Virus record (IMG/VR): IMGVR_UViG_3300024054_000008
Span: 1-64,000 of that record
DNA from: a virus
Strand: one strand, 5' to 3'
DNA: 64,000 bases
The notes under the pieces are model-generated. The model ran no database searches, had not been told where the DNA came from, and worked only from the letters and a program-made list of their open reading frames with translations. This document shows positions 52,481 through 61,143 of the stretch, piece after piece. The position numbers and the translations under genes are program-made. Position 1 is the first letter of the stretch. Each line of letters opens with the position of its first letter.

Positions 52481-54415
52481 TCAACGTCTCCTATTTTGGA
52501 TAGGAACGATTCTATTTTTGTCTGGCAACCCGTGCATTCTAGTTCTAATTCTTTGATAGTGTTTATAACTTCTGATCGGTGAAACATTCTGACCGCCTTG
52601 AGACGCAATATAATTTTCGTCAGTTAAAACATCTGGATGATCCTTTACAAATTCAGCCGCCAACAAAATGCTTCTAGCTAACGCATCAGACATATCATCG
52701 TGCTTACCTGAAACATCAGGTGCTGCTACTGTCATTATATTTTTTTCTGATGCGGTTGATTGTAGTTCTAATAATTCTTGTATCAGTGGCGAATGACGAA
52801 TCATACCACTATCATCTAATAATATCTCAGGTACTGGATAATCATATAGTCTAAGTTGTTGACTATACATAAACATCTTGAATGTTTGATACATTTGAGA
52901 CGATCCAACTTTAAAAAAATTTCTCATTTCAAATTGTGTTAAACCGCGTTTGTGTAATTCATTTTCGAAAACTATTCCGACCCATTGGTCAAACAATCCT
53001 TTTTGTATATAAAATCTTTTCGATAATGCTAATATCCAGTCCGATATTTGTTCTAGATCCAATCTTTTAATATCGTGTAAAATCTTCGCGTATGGAACTA
53101 TTGGTTCTGACAAATGGGGGTTGACTTCTTCCCATCTTTTTCCGGCATACCAAACTTCATGATATGCAAGTTCAATTTTACCTTTATTTATATGAGTTAA
53201 AGCAACTGCGGAACCGTCTTCTACGAGACCAAGATCGAACCCAAAAAAATACGGTTTTCTTGGAGAACCGCGAAATGCTGGTTTTAAATCAACATCAACA
53301 CAATTTGTCAAATCTGTTGCATTCTCTATCCAACCACGAACACGATCAGAGAATTGAGCACCAAACTCAGTCCAAAATTTATTTGGATCTTTATGATATT
53401 CTGTTTCGTAGTATTCAGTAGATATAGTTGGGTTTATTTCCCACGTTGGAGCTTGTAGCATAAGCATATTTTTTGAAGCCGCAGAATTTTCAAGCGACAT
53501 TTGATATAACTTAAAAAAGAATCCAGATTTAGCATTTGGGGACGAAATTGATATAACGCGACCATCTGATGGTCCGATTGGCACATGTTTATTGTTAATA
53601 TCTTTAGGAGAAAAAGCAGCAGTGCTTGGTGTTATAGCATTGTAAACTTTATCGGCTGACGTGCCACCCTCTTCCACGAAGTGTGCTAATTCGTCCAAAA
53701 TCAGAAGTATTGTACCACGACCACGAAGCCCTTTAGCAACAGAACTTTTGAAGGTTGCTTTAATGGTTGCTTTGCCACGACCGAAAACTACTCTATCATT
53801 TTCAGTTTGGAACCTCATATATGTTTGTGTATTGTTAAAAAGTGATTTTTTGAAAAAATCAACTCTTTCAACATGACCTTTCATATCATTGAAAACAATT
53901 GACGCTTGATCTTTATCATTTGCTATGCAAAACAACTGAATTTCTGAATTTGGTGGTATACCATAAAAACCTTGCGGGTTTCCTCTTGCTATCAATTTAT
54001 ACAGTTCATACGCAGCAAACAAAGCAACTAAAGTACTCTTTGAACCTCTTCGACCAATAACTAATATTAATTCACGTCTGTCTTTTCCGTCTTGTTCTTT
54101 TATGTTGCAACGGCCTTGATCATACAAGTACTTTAAATATTCAGTCTCAGTGAAAGAGTATAAGACTTTAGTATTAAATTTATCAGTTACATTTATGGTT
54201 TTTTCTTTATAATCTAATGGAATGTTATAATATAACTTAACTATGAATTTTTGTGCTGGATATAAACCATATGGCAATAATTGAAATCTGTCAATAAAAT
54301 CTAATACTGATAAAAACTCAGATTTATCTGTATCATAGTCAACACGTTTATCATCTAAAAATTTATTAACCGCACCAAGCAGTTGACTCTGAAAAGTCCG
54401 TTCTACACTAGGCAT
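52481..54415 (-). CDS. terL: Terminase large subunit
   Basis: 644 residues. ATPase: Walker A GRRGSKST at 121-128, Walker B LLILDELAHF with Asp241 and Glu242, then a motif III-like region (ISISSPNAKSG). RNase-H-fold nuclease: FGFDLGLVEDG near residue 395 and the C-terminal HDDMSDALA acidic motif. The protein cuts concatemeric DNA and drives packaging through the portal. No intein is present, although terminase is a common intein host. It overlaps the upstream gene by 8 bp and so is coupled to it. Confidence 0.95.
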   Translation of the reverse strand: MPSVERTFQSQLLGAVNKFLDDKRVDYDTDKSEFLSVLDFIDRFQLLPYGLYPAQKFIVKLYYNIPLDYKEKTINVTDKFNTKVLYSFTETEYLKYLYDQGRCNIKEQDGKDRRELILVIGRRGSKSTLVALFAAYELYKLIARGNPQGFYGIPPNSEIQLFCIANDKDQASIVFNDMKGHVERVDFFKKSLFNNTQTYMRFQTENDRVVFGRGKATIKATFKSSVAKGLRGRGTILLILDELAHFVEEGGTSADKVYNAITPSTAAFSPKDINNKHVPIGPSDGRVISISSPNAKSGFFFKLYQMSLENSAASKNMLMLQAPTWEINPTISTEYYETEYHKDPNKFWTEFGAQFSDRVRGWIENATDLTNCVDVDLKPAFRGSPRKPYFFGFDLGLVEDGSAVALTHINKGKIELAYHEVWYAGKRWEEVNPHLSEPIVPYAKILHDIKRLDLEQISDWILALSKRFYIQKGLFDQWVGIVFENELHKRGLTQFEMRNFFKVGSSQMYQTFKMFMYSQQLRLYDYPVPEILLDDSGMIRHSPLIQELLELQSTASEKNIMTVAAPDVSGKHDDMSDALARSILLAAEFVKDHPDVLTDENYIASQGGQNVSPIRSYKHYQRIRTRMHGLPDKNRIVPIQNRRR

Positions 54416-54992
54416 CGAAAGCCTTTAATTCTTCAATCATTTTCTGTTCCCACTCAGGAAGGTCAGATTGAATTTGACCAAATACAATATCGATGTCAGC
54501 TTTACTTATTTTTGATTTTTCCATACAATTATAGAAAAATTCCATCCAAATTTGAAACAATTTCTGCACTTTAGGCGATTTAAAATCAAGCGATTCATCA
54601 ACGAAAGTTTGTCTTTTCTTAATCAAAACTTCAGATAACGATTTTAAACTAGCGATTCTTGCTATTGTGTAATTTGATGGATTTTTACCATCTTTTATCG
54701 CCTGGCGCCGTTCCCATTTTAAATGAGCTATTTCTTCAGTTATCTCTTTAATTACTAAATCTAAAAAATTAGATGACCCGACCTTTTCATTAATTGCTTT
54801 TACTAAAGATTGTTTATTTACAAAAATTTCTCTTTCACGTAAACTTTGATCGATTTCGTCTGGATCAATTATTTCAGGAGTTGGAACTTGACCACTCTGA
54901 CCAATTACATAGTCAGCACCAATATCAGACGGATCAACTATCTGACCATCTAAAACAATTTGAACGCCATTCTGTTTTTTAGAATGGGCCAT
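54408..54992 (-). CDS. Helical protein, candidate small terminase or head cofactor
   Basis: 194 residues from ATG 54992; an in-frame TTG lies three codons upstream. Mostly helix, with ITEEIAHLKWERRQAIKDG and an ARIAS segment (TIARIASLKSLSEVLIKKR), and an acidic C-terminus with WMEFFYNCMEKSKIS. Its direct overlap with the terminase gene makes a small-terminase or packaging role plausible, but no helix-turn-helix typical of TerS is clear. Function not established. Confidence 0.5.
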   Translation of the reverse strand: MAHSKKQNGVQIVLDGQIVDPSDIGADYVIGQSGQVPTPEIIDPDEIDQSLREREIFVNKQSLVKAINEKVGSSNFLDLVIKEITEEIAHLKWERRQAIKDGKNPSNYTIARIASLKSLSEVLIKKRQTFVDESLDFKSPKVQKLFQIWMEFFYNCMEKSKISKADIDIVFGQIQSDLPEWEQKMIEELKAFDA

Positions 54993-55003
54993 TATTAACA
55001 ATA

Positions 55004-56908
55004 CTAATCTGTCAACACAAATGGTTCTATGTTAATGTCAATGTTATTACTTTTAACTGATTCGACATCAAATGACAATTCAGAAGCCAATTCATACTTT
55101 TCAATCGGATTTTCAACAGTTTCTTTTGTTATAGGAACGTTCTTTTTCTTGAATGCAACACGCGCTTCATCTGGTATGCTTCTAAGTAAATCTTTTGCGT
55201 ATTTTGAACATTTTCCAGGAACAAGTTGATAAGTGCACCCAGTGCACTTATCACCAGCAACCAAATACGGGACATTGTTCTTCTTGAACATAGAAGAACC
55301 TCTTGAACAACCTTGGCCATAATCTGGATAGACGGATGGATCTATAAAATAATAGCCCTGCACACCATCATTATTTGATGCATATAAACCAATTTCTGGT
55401 GCTCTAACCAGATCTGATTTAGTATACATATTGGTTATGGCAGCAACAAGCCTTGAACCTTTTAGACCAACATTTAAAAAATGAGAGATTGCAATTCTGA
55501 TATCATTCAAATTAACCTTTGACTCATTTGAGTCAAAGGTTTGTCTACCATGGAAGAAAGAACTAGAACCGCTGGCATATTTATTAACGCCACTAGCCGG
55601 TTCAAAAACATTAAGTTGAGACGTTAAACGTCTCCAATCCATATTATCAGTAACATTTGATGTTATCACACGAGCTTGATCAAATGTTATGCGATTTTGT
55701 TGTAAAGCCCTTTCAATTGCGCACGCAAATGAACTCCTTTCTATCTTCTTTGTATTCTTTGTTATCTTATGTGATTTACACAATATTGAACATGCACCGT
55801 CATTGAGATTTTTACAAACTTCACAAGATGAATTTCTTTTAACTATATAATCTGGGGATAAATTTCTTTCTTTAATAAATGAAAGAGTTTTTCTACATCC
55901 GCCTAAAGCATCCATATCAAGATAAGAATAACCAAGCAAGCCATATTCATTAGAAAGAGTGCGAAGTTCTGAGTCGGTTGAACTTAATAAAACATTCCTG
56001 TCATCAAACCCCGCCATCATACGGCGAGCATATGCCATATACGCTGGACCAGGCAATTTGACAGAGGCTTGTGATTGTCTATTTAAAAAATTGTTTACAT
56101 CAGTTTCTGTTGGATTATACTTAACTGGTTTATCTTGTTGTCTTACAGTTTGGACTACATCAGATCTAAACCTGATAACAGGGGACAAAAAAGAAGCCCG
56201 TAAGCGTTCTTTAACATCACCAACACTGCTGTATTTGCGACCACTCTCATCAAAATATTTAGAATAATGACCAAACAAACGTTCATCATATGGAACTGAA
56301 CTAACCAACCGTTTTTTAAACGAAGAACAAACGCCAGAATTATTACAAACACAATCAGAACATTCTTGTCTTGCTACAACAAAAACTGCATGTTTACAAT
56401 AATCATTTGCTACTTTTATATTATCGCCACCTTGTGCACAACGCGGAAAATGAGAAGAATTTATATAAACATTTCCAAGTAAACCACGTTCATCTATAAC
56501 TTCTTTAATAACTGGCAAATGTTTCCTTAATTCTGGTTCACCAAATTCCAAAGTTAGACGATTTTTAGTATCTTCAAGACCAAAACCTGACATAACATAT
56601 GAAGCAACACGATTTCTTATGGATGTTTCTGAATCAATAACACCAAGTGGGGCAGATGTTGATTTGCTATTTACTACAGTATGAGGACGAAGTGGTATTA
56701 TAGACGGAACTGGTTCATTCGGTTCTTTTCTTAAAGCATGTTGAAGTTCTGGTATAATATCAAGATTTTGTTTTGGTAACGCCTCATATTCTCTATATAC
56801 TTGTTCATCAACTGCTAACCACGATAAATCAGCAACACCTTGGTTGTGTAGGATGTCTCTGATATCATCCATACCTCTGTCAGCATCAATATCACGTTTA
56901 ATAGTCAT
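55004..56908 (-). CDS. Protein with three Cys-cluster repeats
   Basis: 634 residues, unrecognised. A repeat of ~80 residues occurs three times: a YINSSHFPRC, YLDMDALGGC or YFIDPSVYPDYGQGC segment, a spacer, then C-x2-C and C further on (ECSDCVCNNSGVC; SCEVCKNLNDGAC; KCTGCTYQLVPGKC). Four-Cys sets of this kind bind zinc or a [4Fe-4S] cluster. The linkers are helical. Located directly upstream of the packaging genes. Could be a portal-vertex or tail-completion protein; function unknown. Two perfect hairpins lie in its DNA. Confidence 0.55.
   Translation of the reverse strand: MTIKRDIDADRGMDDIRDILHNQGVADLSWLAVDEQVYREYEALPKQNLDIIPELQHALRKEPNEPVPSIIPLRPHTVVNSKSTSAPLGVIDSETSIRNRVASYVMSGFGLEDTKNRLTLEFGEPELRKHLPVIKEVIDERGLLGNVYINSSHFPRCAQGGDNIKVANDYCKHAVFVVARQECSDCVCNNSGVCSSFKKRLVSSVPYDERLFGHYSKYFDESGRKYSSVGDVKERLRASFLSPVIRFRSDVVQTVRQQDKPVKYNPTETDVNNFLNRQSQASVKLPGPAYMAYARRMMAGFDDRNVLLSSTDSELRTLSNEYGLLGYSYLDMDALGGCRKTLSFIKERNLSPDYIVKRNSSCEVCKNLNDGACSILCKSHKITKNTKKIERSSFACAIERALQQNRITFDQARVITSNVTDNMDWRRLTSQLNVFEPASGVNKYASGSSSFFHGRQTFDSNESKVNLNDIRIAISHFLNVGLKGSRLVAAITNMYTKSDLVRAPEIGLYASNNDGVQGYYFIDPSVYPDYGQGCSRGSSMFKKNNVPYLVAGDKCTGCTYQLVPGKCSKYAKDLLRSIPDEARVAFKKKNVPITKETVENPIEKYELASELSFDVESVKSNNIDINIEPFVLTD
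55227..55253. repeat. Perfect 12-bp inverted repeat in coding DNA
   Basis: Arms 55227-55238 and 55242-55253 (TGATAAGTGCAC / GTGCACTTATCA) with a 3-nt loop, over the third Cys-cluster. Confidence 0.95.
55514..55541. repeat. Perfect 13-bp inverted repeat in coding DNA
   Basis: Arms 55514-55526 and 55529-55541 (AACCTTTGACTCA / TGAGTCAAAGGTT) with a 2-nt spacer. Confidence 0.95.
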
Positions 56909-56912
56909 TAAA

Positions 56913-58058
56913 TCACGCCCTTGCCATCAGTTTGGCAACATCTGATATGCATTTCAGTAAAACATCAGACGCAGTCTTGTTTTTAGTGTTTGATATCTGC
57001 AGAGATATCAATTGTCGATGAATATCAGTCAATGAAGATTTATGTGTGGAAGCAGTCTTGGCAACTGGGAATGTGTCCATTGAATCATTCACATAAATTT
57101 GATGCCTAAGTTTCAGACATCGTATTATATCACTAGCTAAATATTGTCTAAAACCATTACCAGTTTCCTGTAAATACGAAAGAATATTTCTCCGTGTTAT
57201 ATTTTTCTTTCCGTATTTCTTAATAAAATCAGATGCAAGTTGGCCAGCAATATCAGTATTGTTGGCTGTTCTAGTATTTCTATCGTAGTTCATGGCCAAC
57301 AACTTTCCTCCAGAATCATCGTCTTGATTTGATTTTGGATAGTTAACATTCTCTGCATATTCCATTGATGGAAACCCATAAGAATCCTGTAAATCTTCTA
57401 TTTCATAACCAGACCAAAAATTACCAAGTGAACTTAAAAAGTTATCCAATGTAACATCATTCTTTCTTGGTATGGGCAAAGACTCAAGACTAGAATAAGA
57501 CCCCGAATCTTCATCTGCCCAATAATCACTTTCAGAGATATAATCTTTCAGACCAAGTACTAATCTGTCGTAATAATCAGATCTAGAAGATGGGTTTTGA
57601 TCATCTGACGGTAATTCTGAATGACGCTGTATGGTCGGTCCAGCCAAATTTCCTTCAAAATCTGAATACTCTGGCAATTTTGGCGTTGTAGGACCGGTCG
57701 GATTATTTCTCCAACCTCTCCAATGCCCCTTCTCGTTAGGTGGTAAATCATAATCACCTGGCAACATAGATGGTGACGAAACCTTAGGAGTTTGTGGGTA
57801 ACTTAAAAATTCAGGATTGCTTAATGGATTATCTGATGGACCACCATCCGGAAGGCTTTTCTTAGGTGCATCAAACTCTTCGTCATCTTCACCTTTTTTA
57901 GATGCGTCACTTACTGAATCGTATGGTCCTATACCAAAATCTTTAAGTTTCCTAAACGGGGAGATTGGAGATGGCAAATTAGATGGCACCTGATATGTCC
58001 TTATCCCATAATTTGCTATTGAACTCTTTGTGTTTGCGAATTGGCTTTGAATAATCAA
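56913..58058 (-). CDS. Ser/Pro/Asp-rich virion-type protein, unrecognised
   Basis: 381 residues from a TTG start at 58058 that overlaps the upstream gene by 80 bp; no later in-frame ATG occurs before Met98, so the true start, or a frameshift link to the upstream frame, is uncertain. Residues ~30-190 are polar, Ser/Pro/Asp/Tyr-rich and probably disordered; the C-terminal ~120 residues are helical (AGQLASDFIKKYGKKN, FRQYLASDIIRCL). Composition is like that of the upstream neighbour, suggesting related or once-joined proteins. A perfect 9-bp hairpin lies at 56990-57011. Confidence 0.5.
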   Translation of the reverse strand: MIIQSQFANTKSSIANYGIRTYQVPSNLPSPISPFRKLKDFGIGPYDSVSDASKKGEDDEEFDAPKKSLPDGGPSDNPLSNPEFLSYPQTPKVSSPSMLPGDYDLPPNEKGHWRGWRNNPTGPTTPKLPEYSDFEGNLAGPTIQRHSELPSDDQNPSSRSDYYDRLVLGLKDYISESDYWADEDSGSYSSLESLPIPRKNDVTLDNFLSSLGNFWSGYEIEDLQDSYGFPSMEYAENVNYPKSNQDDDSGGKLLAMNYDRNTRTANNTDIAGQLASDFIKKYGKKNITRRNILSYLQETGNGFRQYLASDIIRCLKLRHQIYVNDSMDTFPVAKTASTHKSSLTDIHRQLISLQISNTKNKTASDVLLKCISDVAKLMARA

Positions 58059-59013
58059 ACGTTGGATCAGACATTTGCTTCATAATAGACATTTCTTTGT
58101 CAGTCAAACCTGGTCTATACCAATCTAATGGTCGTTCATTATTTGCACCAGGCAACCATGAATATGTATCAAGTTTTGCCTTCTTTTTCCTCGCACCTTT
58201 CAAAACTGTAACATCTCCGTCAGTTGGATTTGGATTAGGCGGATTGCTCAAATCATATTCACCAGATCCTGGATATTCTGAAAAATCAGAATGTGGTGAA
58301 ATTTCATCAGACGGAAAATCTGATGGAGGATTAAATGAACCTTCATATCCTGATCCAGAAGCCGGTCCGATTCTGTCAACCCTAGGTCCAGGGAGTGTGC
58401 TGACCGGAACCGAAGAATTCCCACCAGCTAATTTTGATTTAGTTGCTGAAGTTTGAAAAAATTGATGTTCATCATCATCTTCTGATGAAGATGATGAATC
58501 ATCTGTGTCTATAATAGGGTTTTCTGGTTTTGGATTCTCGAATATTTCTTGTTCGTATTCTTGTTCAACGTGCTGTTCAGGATTAGATCGAATTTCTTGA
58601 ACGTCATCTACAATTTCTTCAATCTCATCAGATGTAGCGTTTCTCCAGTGTGGAGCACTAATTTCATCGTGGATTGTATCAGAAAATGATGACAATAATT
58701 CAACAGAATTTGCAAGAGCGGCTCTTAGGTCCTTTACTGATTGTATATACCCACGTCCACCAAGAAGTCCATCAGGGCTAAATTTTGAAGATGACATTTT
58801 AGAAAAAATTCTAAAAGCTGCAGTTGCATAACTATGTGACCTTTGTGCAGCCCACAAGATTTTAGCTAAATCTCGATGCGAATTAGAGTCAAATTCAAAT
58901 TCACGAAATCTTATATCCCTTCGTAGCGGTCCTTGGTCTTTCTTAAATTCTATTAACCCGGCTGTCCGAGTGTGTGAATTTGAGATCCGCTTTGCAATGT
59001 CTTCTAAACTCAT
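57979..59013 (-). CDS. Helical N-terminus plus disordered Ser/Pro/Asp-rich protein
   Basis: 344 residues from ATG 59013, chosen for GAGG six bases upstream and one base after the upstream stop. It starts MSLEDIAKRISNSHTRTAGL. Residues ~30-130 are helical, then acidic and Ser-rich (SSSSEDDDEHQ) and Pro/Gly/Ser-rich low complexity; a Lys-rich patch (KGARKKKAKL) follows. No family recognised. It stands in a run of virion-type genes between the BACON-like and Cys-cluster genes. Confidence 0.5.
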   Translation of the reverse strand: MSLEDIAKRISNSHTRTAGLIEFKKDQGPLRRDIRFREFEFDSNSHRDLAKILWAAQRSHSYATAAFRIFSKMSSSKFSPDGLLGGRGYIQSVKDLRAALANSVELLSSFSDTIHDEISAPHWRNATSDEIEEIVDDVQEIRSNPEQHVEQEYEQEIFENPKPENPIIDTDDSSSSSEDDDEHQFFQTSATKSKLAGGNSSVPVSTLPGPRVDRIGPASGSGYEGSFNPPSDFPSDEISPHSDFSEYPGSGEYDLSNPPNPNPTDGDVTVLKGARKKKAKLDTYSWLPGANNERPLDWYRPGLTDKEMSIMKQMSDPTFDYSKPIRKHKEFNSKLWDKDISGAI

Positions 59014-59014
59014 T

Positions 59015-59263
59015 TTAAACCTCAACTACAGGACCTTGATCATCATCAACAAGACGCTCTATGTAAGACCCGTTTTCATCTTCACCTAGTTTCCAAAAGT
59101 CATTTTTTGAAAGTCTAACTAATTTGTCATCGGCAACAAATTGAAACCCAGCCAAATCAAGTAAACCAGCAATTCTCATTCTGTTGCCAGCTTGACGAGA
59201 TTTTGGCGGATTAAAAAAATCATCAACTGAACTCGATGATAGCCTTATGTCCTCTATCTTCAT
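59015..59263 (-). CDS. Small protein, unrecognised
   Basis: 82 residues with AGGAG six bases before ATG. N-terminal Ser-rich segment, then MRIAGLLDLAGFQFVADD and LSKNDFWKLG, and an acidic end. Starts 3 bp after the Ig/BACON gene and its stop abuts the next gene. Possibly a small tail or connector protein. Confidence 0.5.
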   Translation of the reverse strand: MKIEDIRLSSSSVDDFFNPPKSRQAGNRMRIAGLLDLAGFQFVADDKLVRLSKNDFWKLGEDENGSYIERLVDDDQGPVVEV

Positions 59264-59266
59264 GAC

Positions 59267-60175
59267 TTACTCCTCTGTCACATTAAGAGTTATTGGAATA
59301 TCTATATACTGATTAGAAGCTGTTGGTGATTGAATACGGATTGTATCATTGTATACGCCAACTATTTGAGGAACAGCACCAGCAACAATAGACAACGAAA
59401 CTGTAGTTGATTCACCGCCAATAAGTGGGCCGCCAGAAATTGGGTCTATTGATAACCATGCACTAGTATTATTAACTTTTGCAACAGTAAATGTCATAGT
59501 TGACGTAACAGGGCCAACATTTGAAACAGTCAATATGCTGATACCAGACGAAGAAGAACCGACAGCTATTGAAAATGTAACTGTTAATGGCAGAACTGAA
59601 ATTACTGGTTTTGGTAACACAGTAACAACAACTGAAACGGTCGATAACATATTAGAATTACTTTGATCTGATATTGTTATTGACCCACTATAAGGTGATT
59701 CAGACGCATATAATTGTGACGGATCAACACGAACTCCAAATGTTGCAGTTAAATTTTGTGATATTCCGACGGCTTGGGTTGGAGTTGTTGATAGCCAAGC
59801 TGCGCCTGGAACAGCGTTAGCTGTTAAAAACGACCCGAATGCACCGTTGTTCATTATTATAACGTCACCAACGTCTTCAGGCGAAGATCCTTCAGTAACA
59901 GTAAGAACAAACAAAGCCGGACTTGGAGACACGAGATATATTGATGATTGAACCTGTTGAGTCATAGAAGTTATGGAATTTGCCATAGCTTCAACGACAT
60001 CACCTGGAAGTGGTAAATTTACGCTATTAAGCGGTCCAAAAGGCGACCTAATATCAATTATTTCAAATCTTTGCCCATACCCATTTATATTGTTTGCTCT
60101 CGTAGTCCATAGCCATGTGCCACCAACAGATGGTATGCTAAATTCAAATCCACCACCAGAAACAGTATAGGCCAT
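59267..60175 (-). CDS. Virion protein with two BACON/Ig-like domains
   Basis: 302 residues. After an N-terminal ~85-residue beta domain come two ~100-residue units with the BACON-type pattern: AAWLSTTPTQAVGI and SAWLSIDPISGGPLIGG, each followed by alternating strands ending VSVVVTV or IPITLNV. BACON and related Ig folds bind carbohydrates or mucins and decorate phage virions. No signal peptide. First gene of the head/packaging block; a surface-exposed adhesion role is inferred. Confidence 0.7.
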   Translation of the reverse strand: MAYTVSGGGFEFSIPSVGGTWLWTTRANNINGYGQRFEIIDIRSPFGPLNSVNLPLPGDVVEAMANSITSMTQQVQSSIYLVSPSPALFVLTVTEGSSPEDVGDVIIMNNGAFGSFLTANAVPGAAWLSTTPTQAVGISQNLTATFGVRVDPSQLYASESPYSGSITISDQSNSNMLSTVSVVVTVLPKPVISVLPLTVTFSIAVGSSSSGISILTVSNVGPVTSTMTFTVAKVNNTSAWLSIDPISGGPLIGGESTTVSLSIVAGAVPQIVGVYNDTIRIQSPTASNQYIDIPITLNVTEE

Positions 60176-60239
60176 GCCTAATTATCTACCACAATGAAAG
60201 TTTAACCAAAAAAGAAACTATAAAAATGTAAGTTCTGGC

Positions 60240-60497
60240 ATGAACGAACCACAACCGCCAAAAAACCTAAACTCTATTTTGCCATTTTGTCCATATTGCG
60301 GAAACATAGTCTATCCATTGTCTCTTGACGAATGCGTAATAAAATGTGAAGTAAGTTGTCACACTATTGGATGGAATAGACAATTATGGATACCTAAAAT
60401 TGTCGAACATTGTGAAAAATATGGATTCAATAAGTCACAATATGAAAAATATCTAAAAGAATGCGAAATAAAAACAAAAGAAATAATCGAAAGCTAA
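60240..60497 (+). CDS. Small zinc-ribbon protein
   Basis: 85 residues. Contains FCPYCGN, then LDECVIKCEVSC, giving a plausible four-Cys zinc site, and a helical C-terminus with two more cysteines. On the plus strand between minus-strand genes; no Shine-Dalgarno. Resembles small phage zinc-ribbon proteins of unknown role. Confidence 0.5.
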   Translation: MNEPQPPKNLNSILPFCPYCGNIVYPLSLDECVIKCEVSCHTIGWNRQLWIPKIVEHCEKYGFNKSQYEKYLKECEIKTKEIIES

Positions 60498-60576
60498 TCT
60501 TATTCTCAAAATTATTTCACTTTCCAATCATAACGAACAGCTATGCGAAAATCTAAGTCATATTACCATCCAATAT

Positions 60577-61122
60577 TTAACCATACAAATATTTTGATAA
60601 ATCTTCAGCCCAAACACTCAAACTCTTAAATGTTGGATGTATACCGTCAAATAACTCCATGTCTAATTTCGAAGCGTCGTGCCAACGATCAGCCCCTGAT
60701 TGCTCAACACCAGATTTTATGAAGTCAGTCTTAACCTTCTTCGGGTTTAATTTCGGTGGCAACAACCAAACAATTTCGACGTTTTGTTTATGTGCTATGT
60801 TTACGATTTTCTTAGCATTTTTTGGGAATGCCTCTCGGTTAACTTTTACGCCCCAATCGTTAACGCCAAGAGAAACCAAAACAGTTTTTGGTTTAAAATC
60901 AGACAAAGCCTGCCTAAACCATCCTTTTGTTATCCATTGATTAGTATTAGTTCCACCGCGAGAAGTGTCACGAAGAATTTGACCGTGTTTTTTACTAGCA
61001 ATTCTTAACGGCCTAGCAAGCATATAAGCTAGGCTATCTCCAATCAACAAGTTTGGTTTAGACTCTTCAGCAAAAATGTTAGGTGCAACTAATAACGACA
61101 ATAAAAAAGAACGGCGACGCAT
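60577..61122 (-). CDS. Exported SGNH/GDSL hydrolase
   Basis: 181 residues. N-terminus RRRSFLLSLLVAPNIFA is an export signal with a twin-arginine-like RRSFL; cleavage is expected near Ala18. SGNH blocks are present: block I LLIGDSL with nucleophile Ser30, block II Gly in RGGTNT, block III VSLGVND, block V DGIHPT with Asp159 and His162. Such esterases act outside the cytoplasm on acyl groups of lipids, sugars or peptidoglycan (for example O-deacetylation). A cell-envelope role in entry, lysis or receptor editing is inferred. It lies 21 bp after nuclease copy 5. Confidence 0.85.
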   Translation of the reverse strand: MRRRSFLLSLLVAPNIFAEESKPNLLIGDSLAYMLARPLRIASKKHGQILRDTSRGGTNTNQWITKGWFRQALSDFKPKTVLVSLGVNDWGVKVNREAFPKNAKKIVNIAHKQNVEIVWLLPPKLNPKKVKTDFIKSGVEQSGADRWHDASKLDMELFDGIHPTFKSLSVWAEDLSKYLYG

Positions 61123-61143
61123 TGCAAATATTACAGTTGATAA

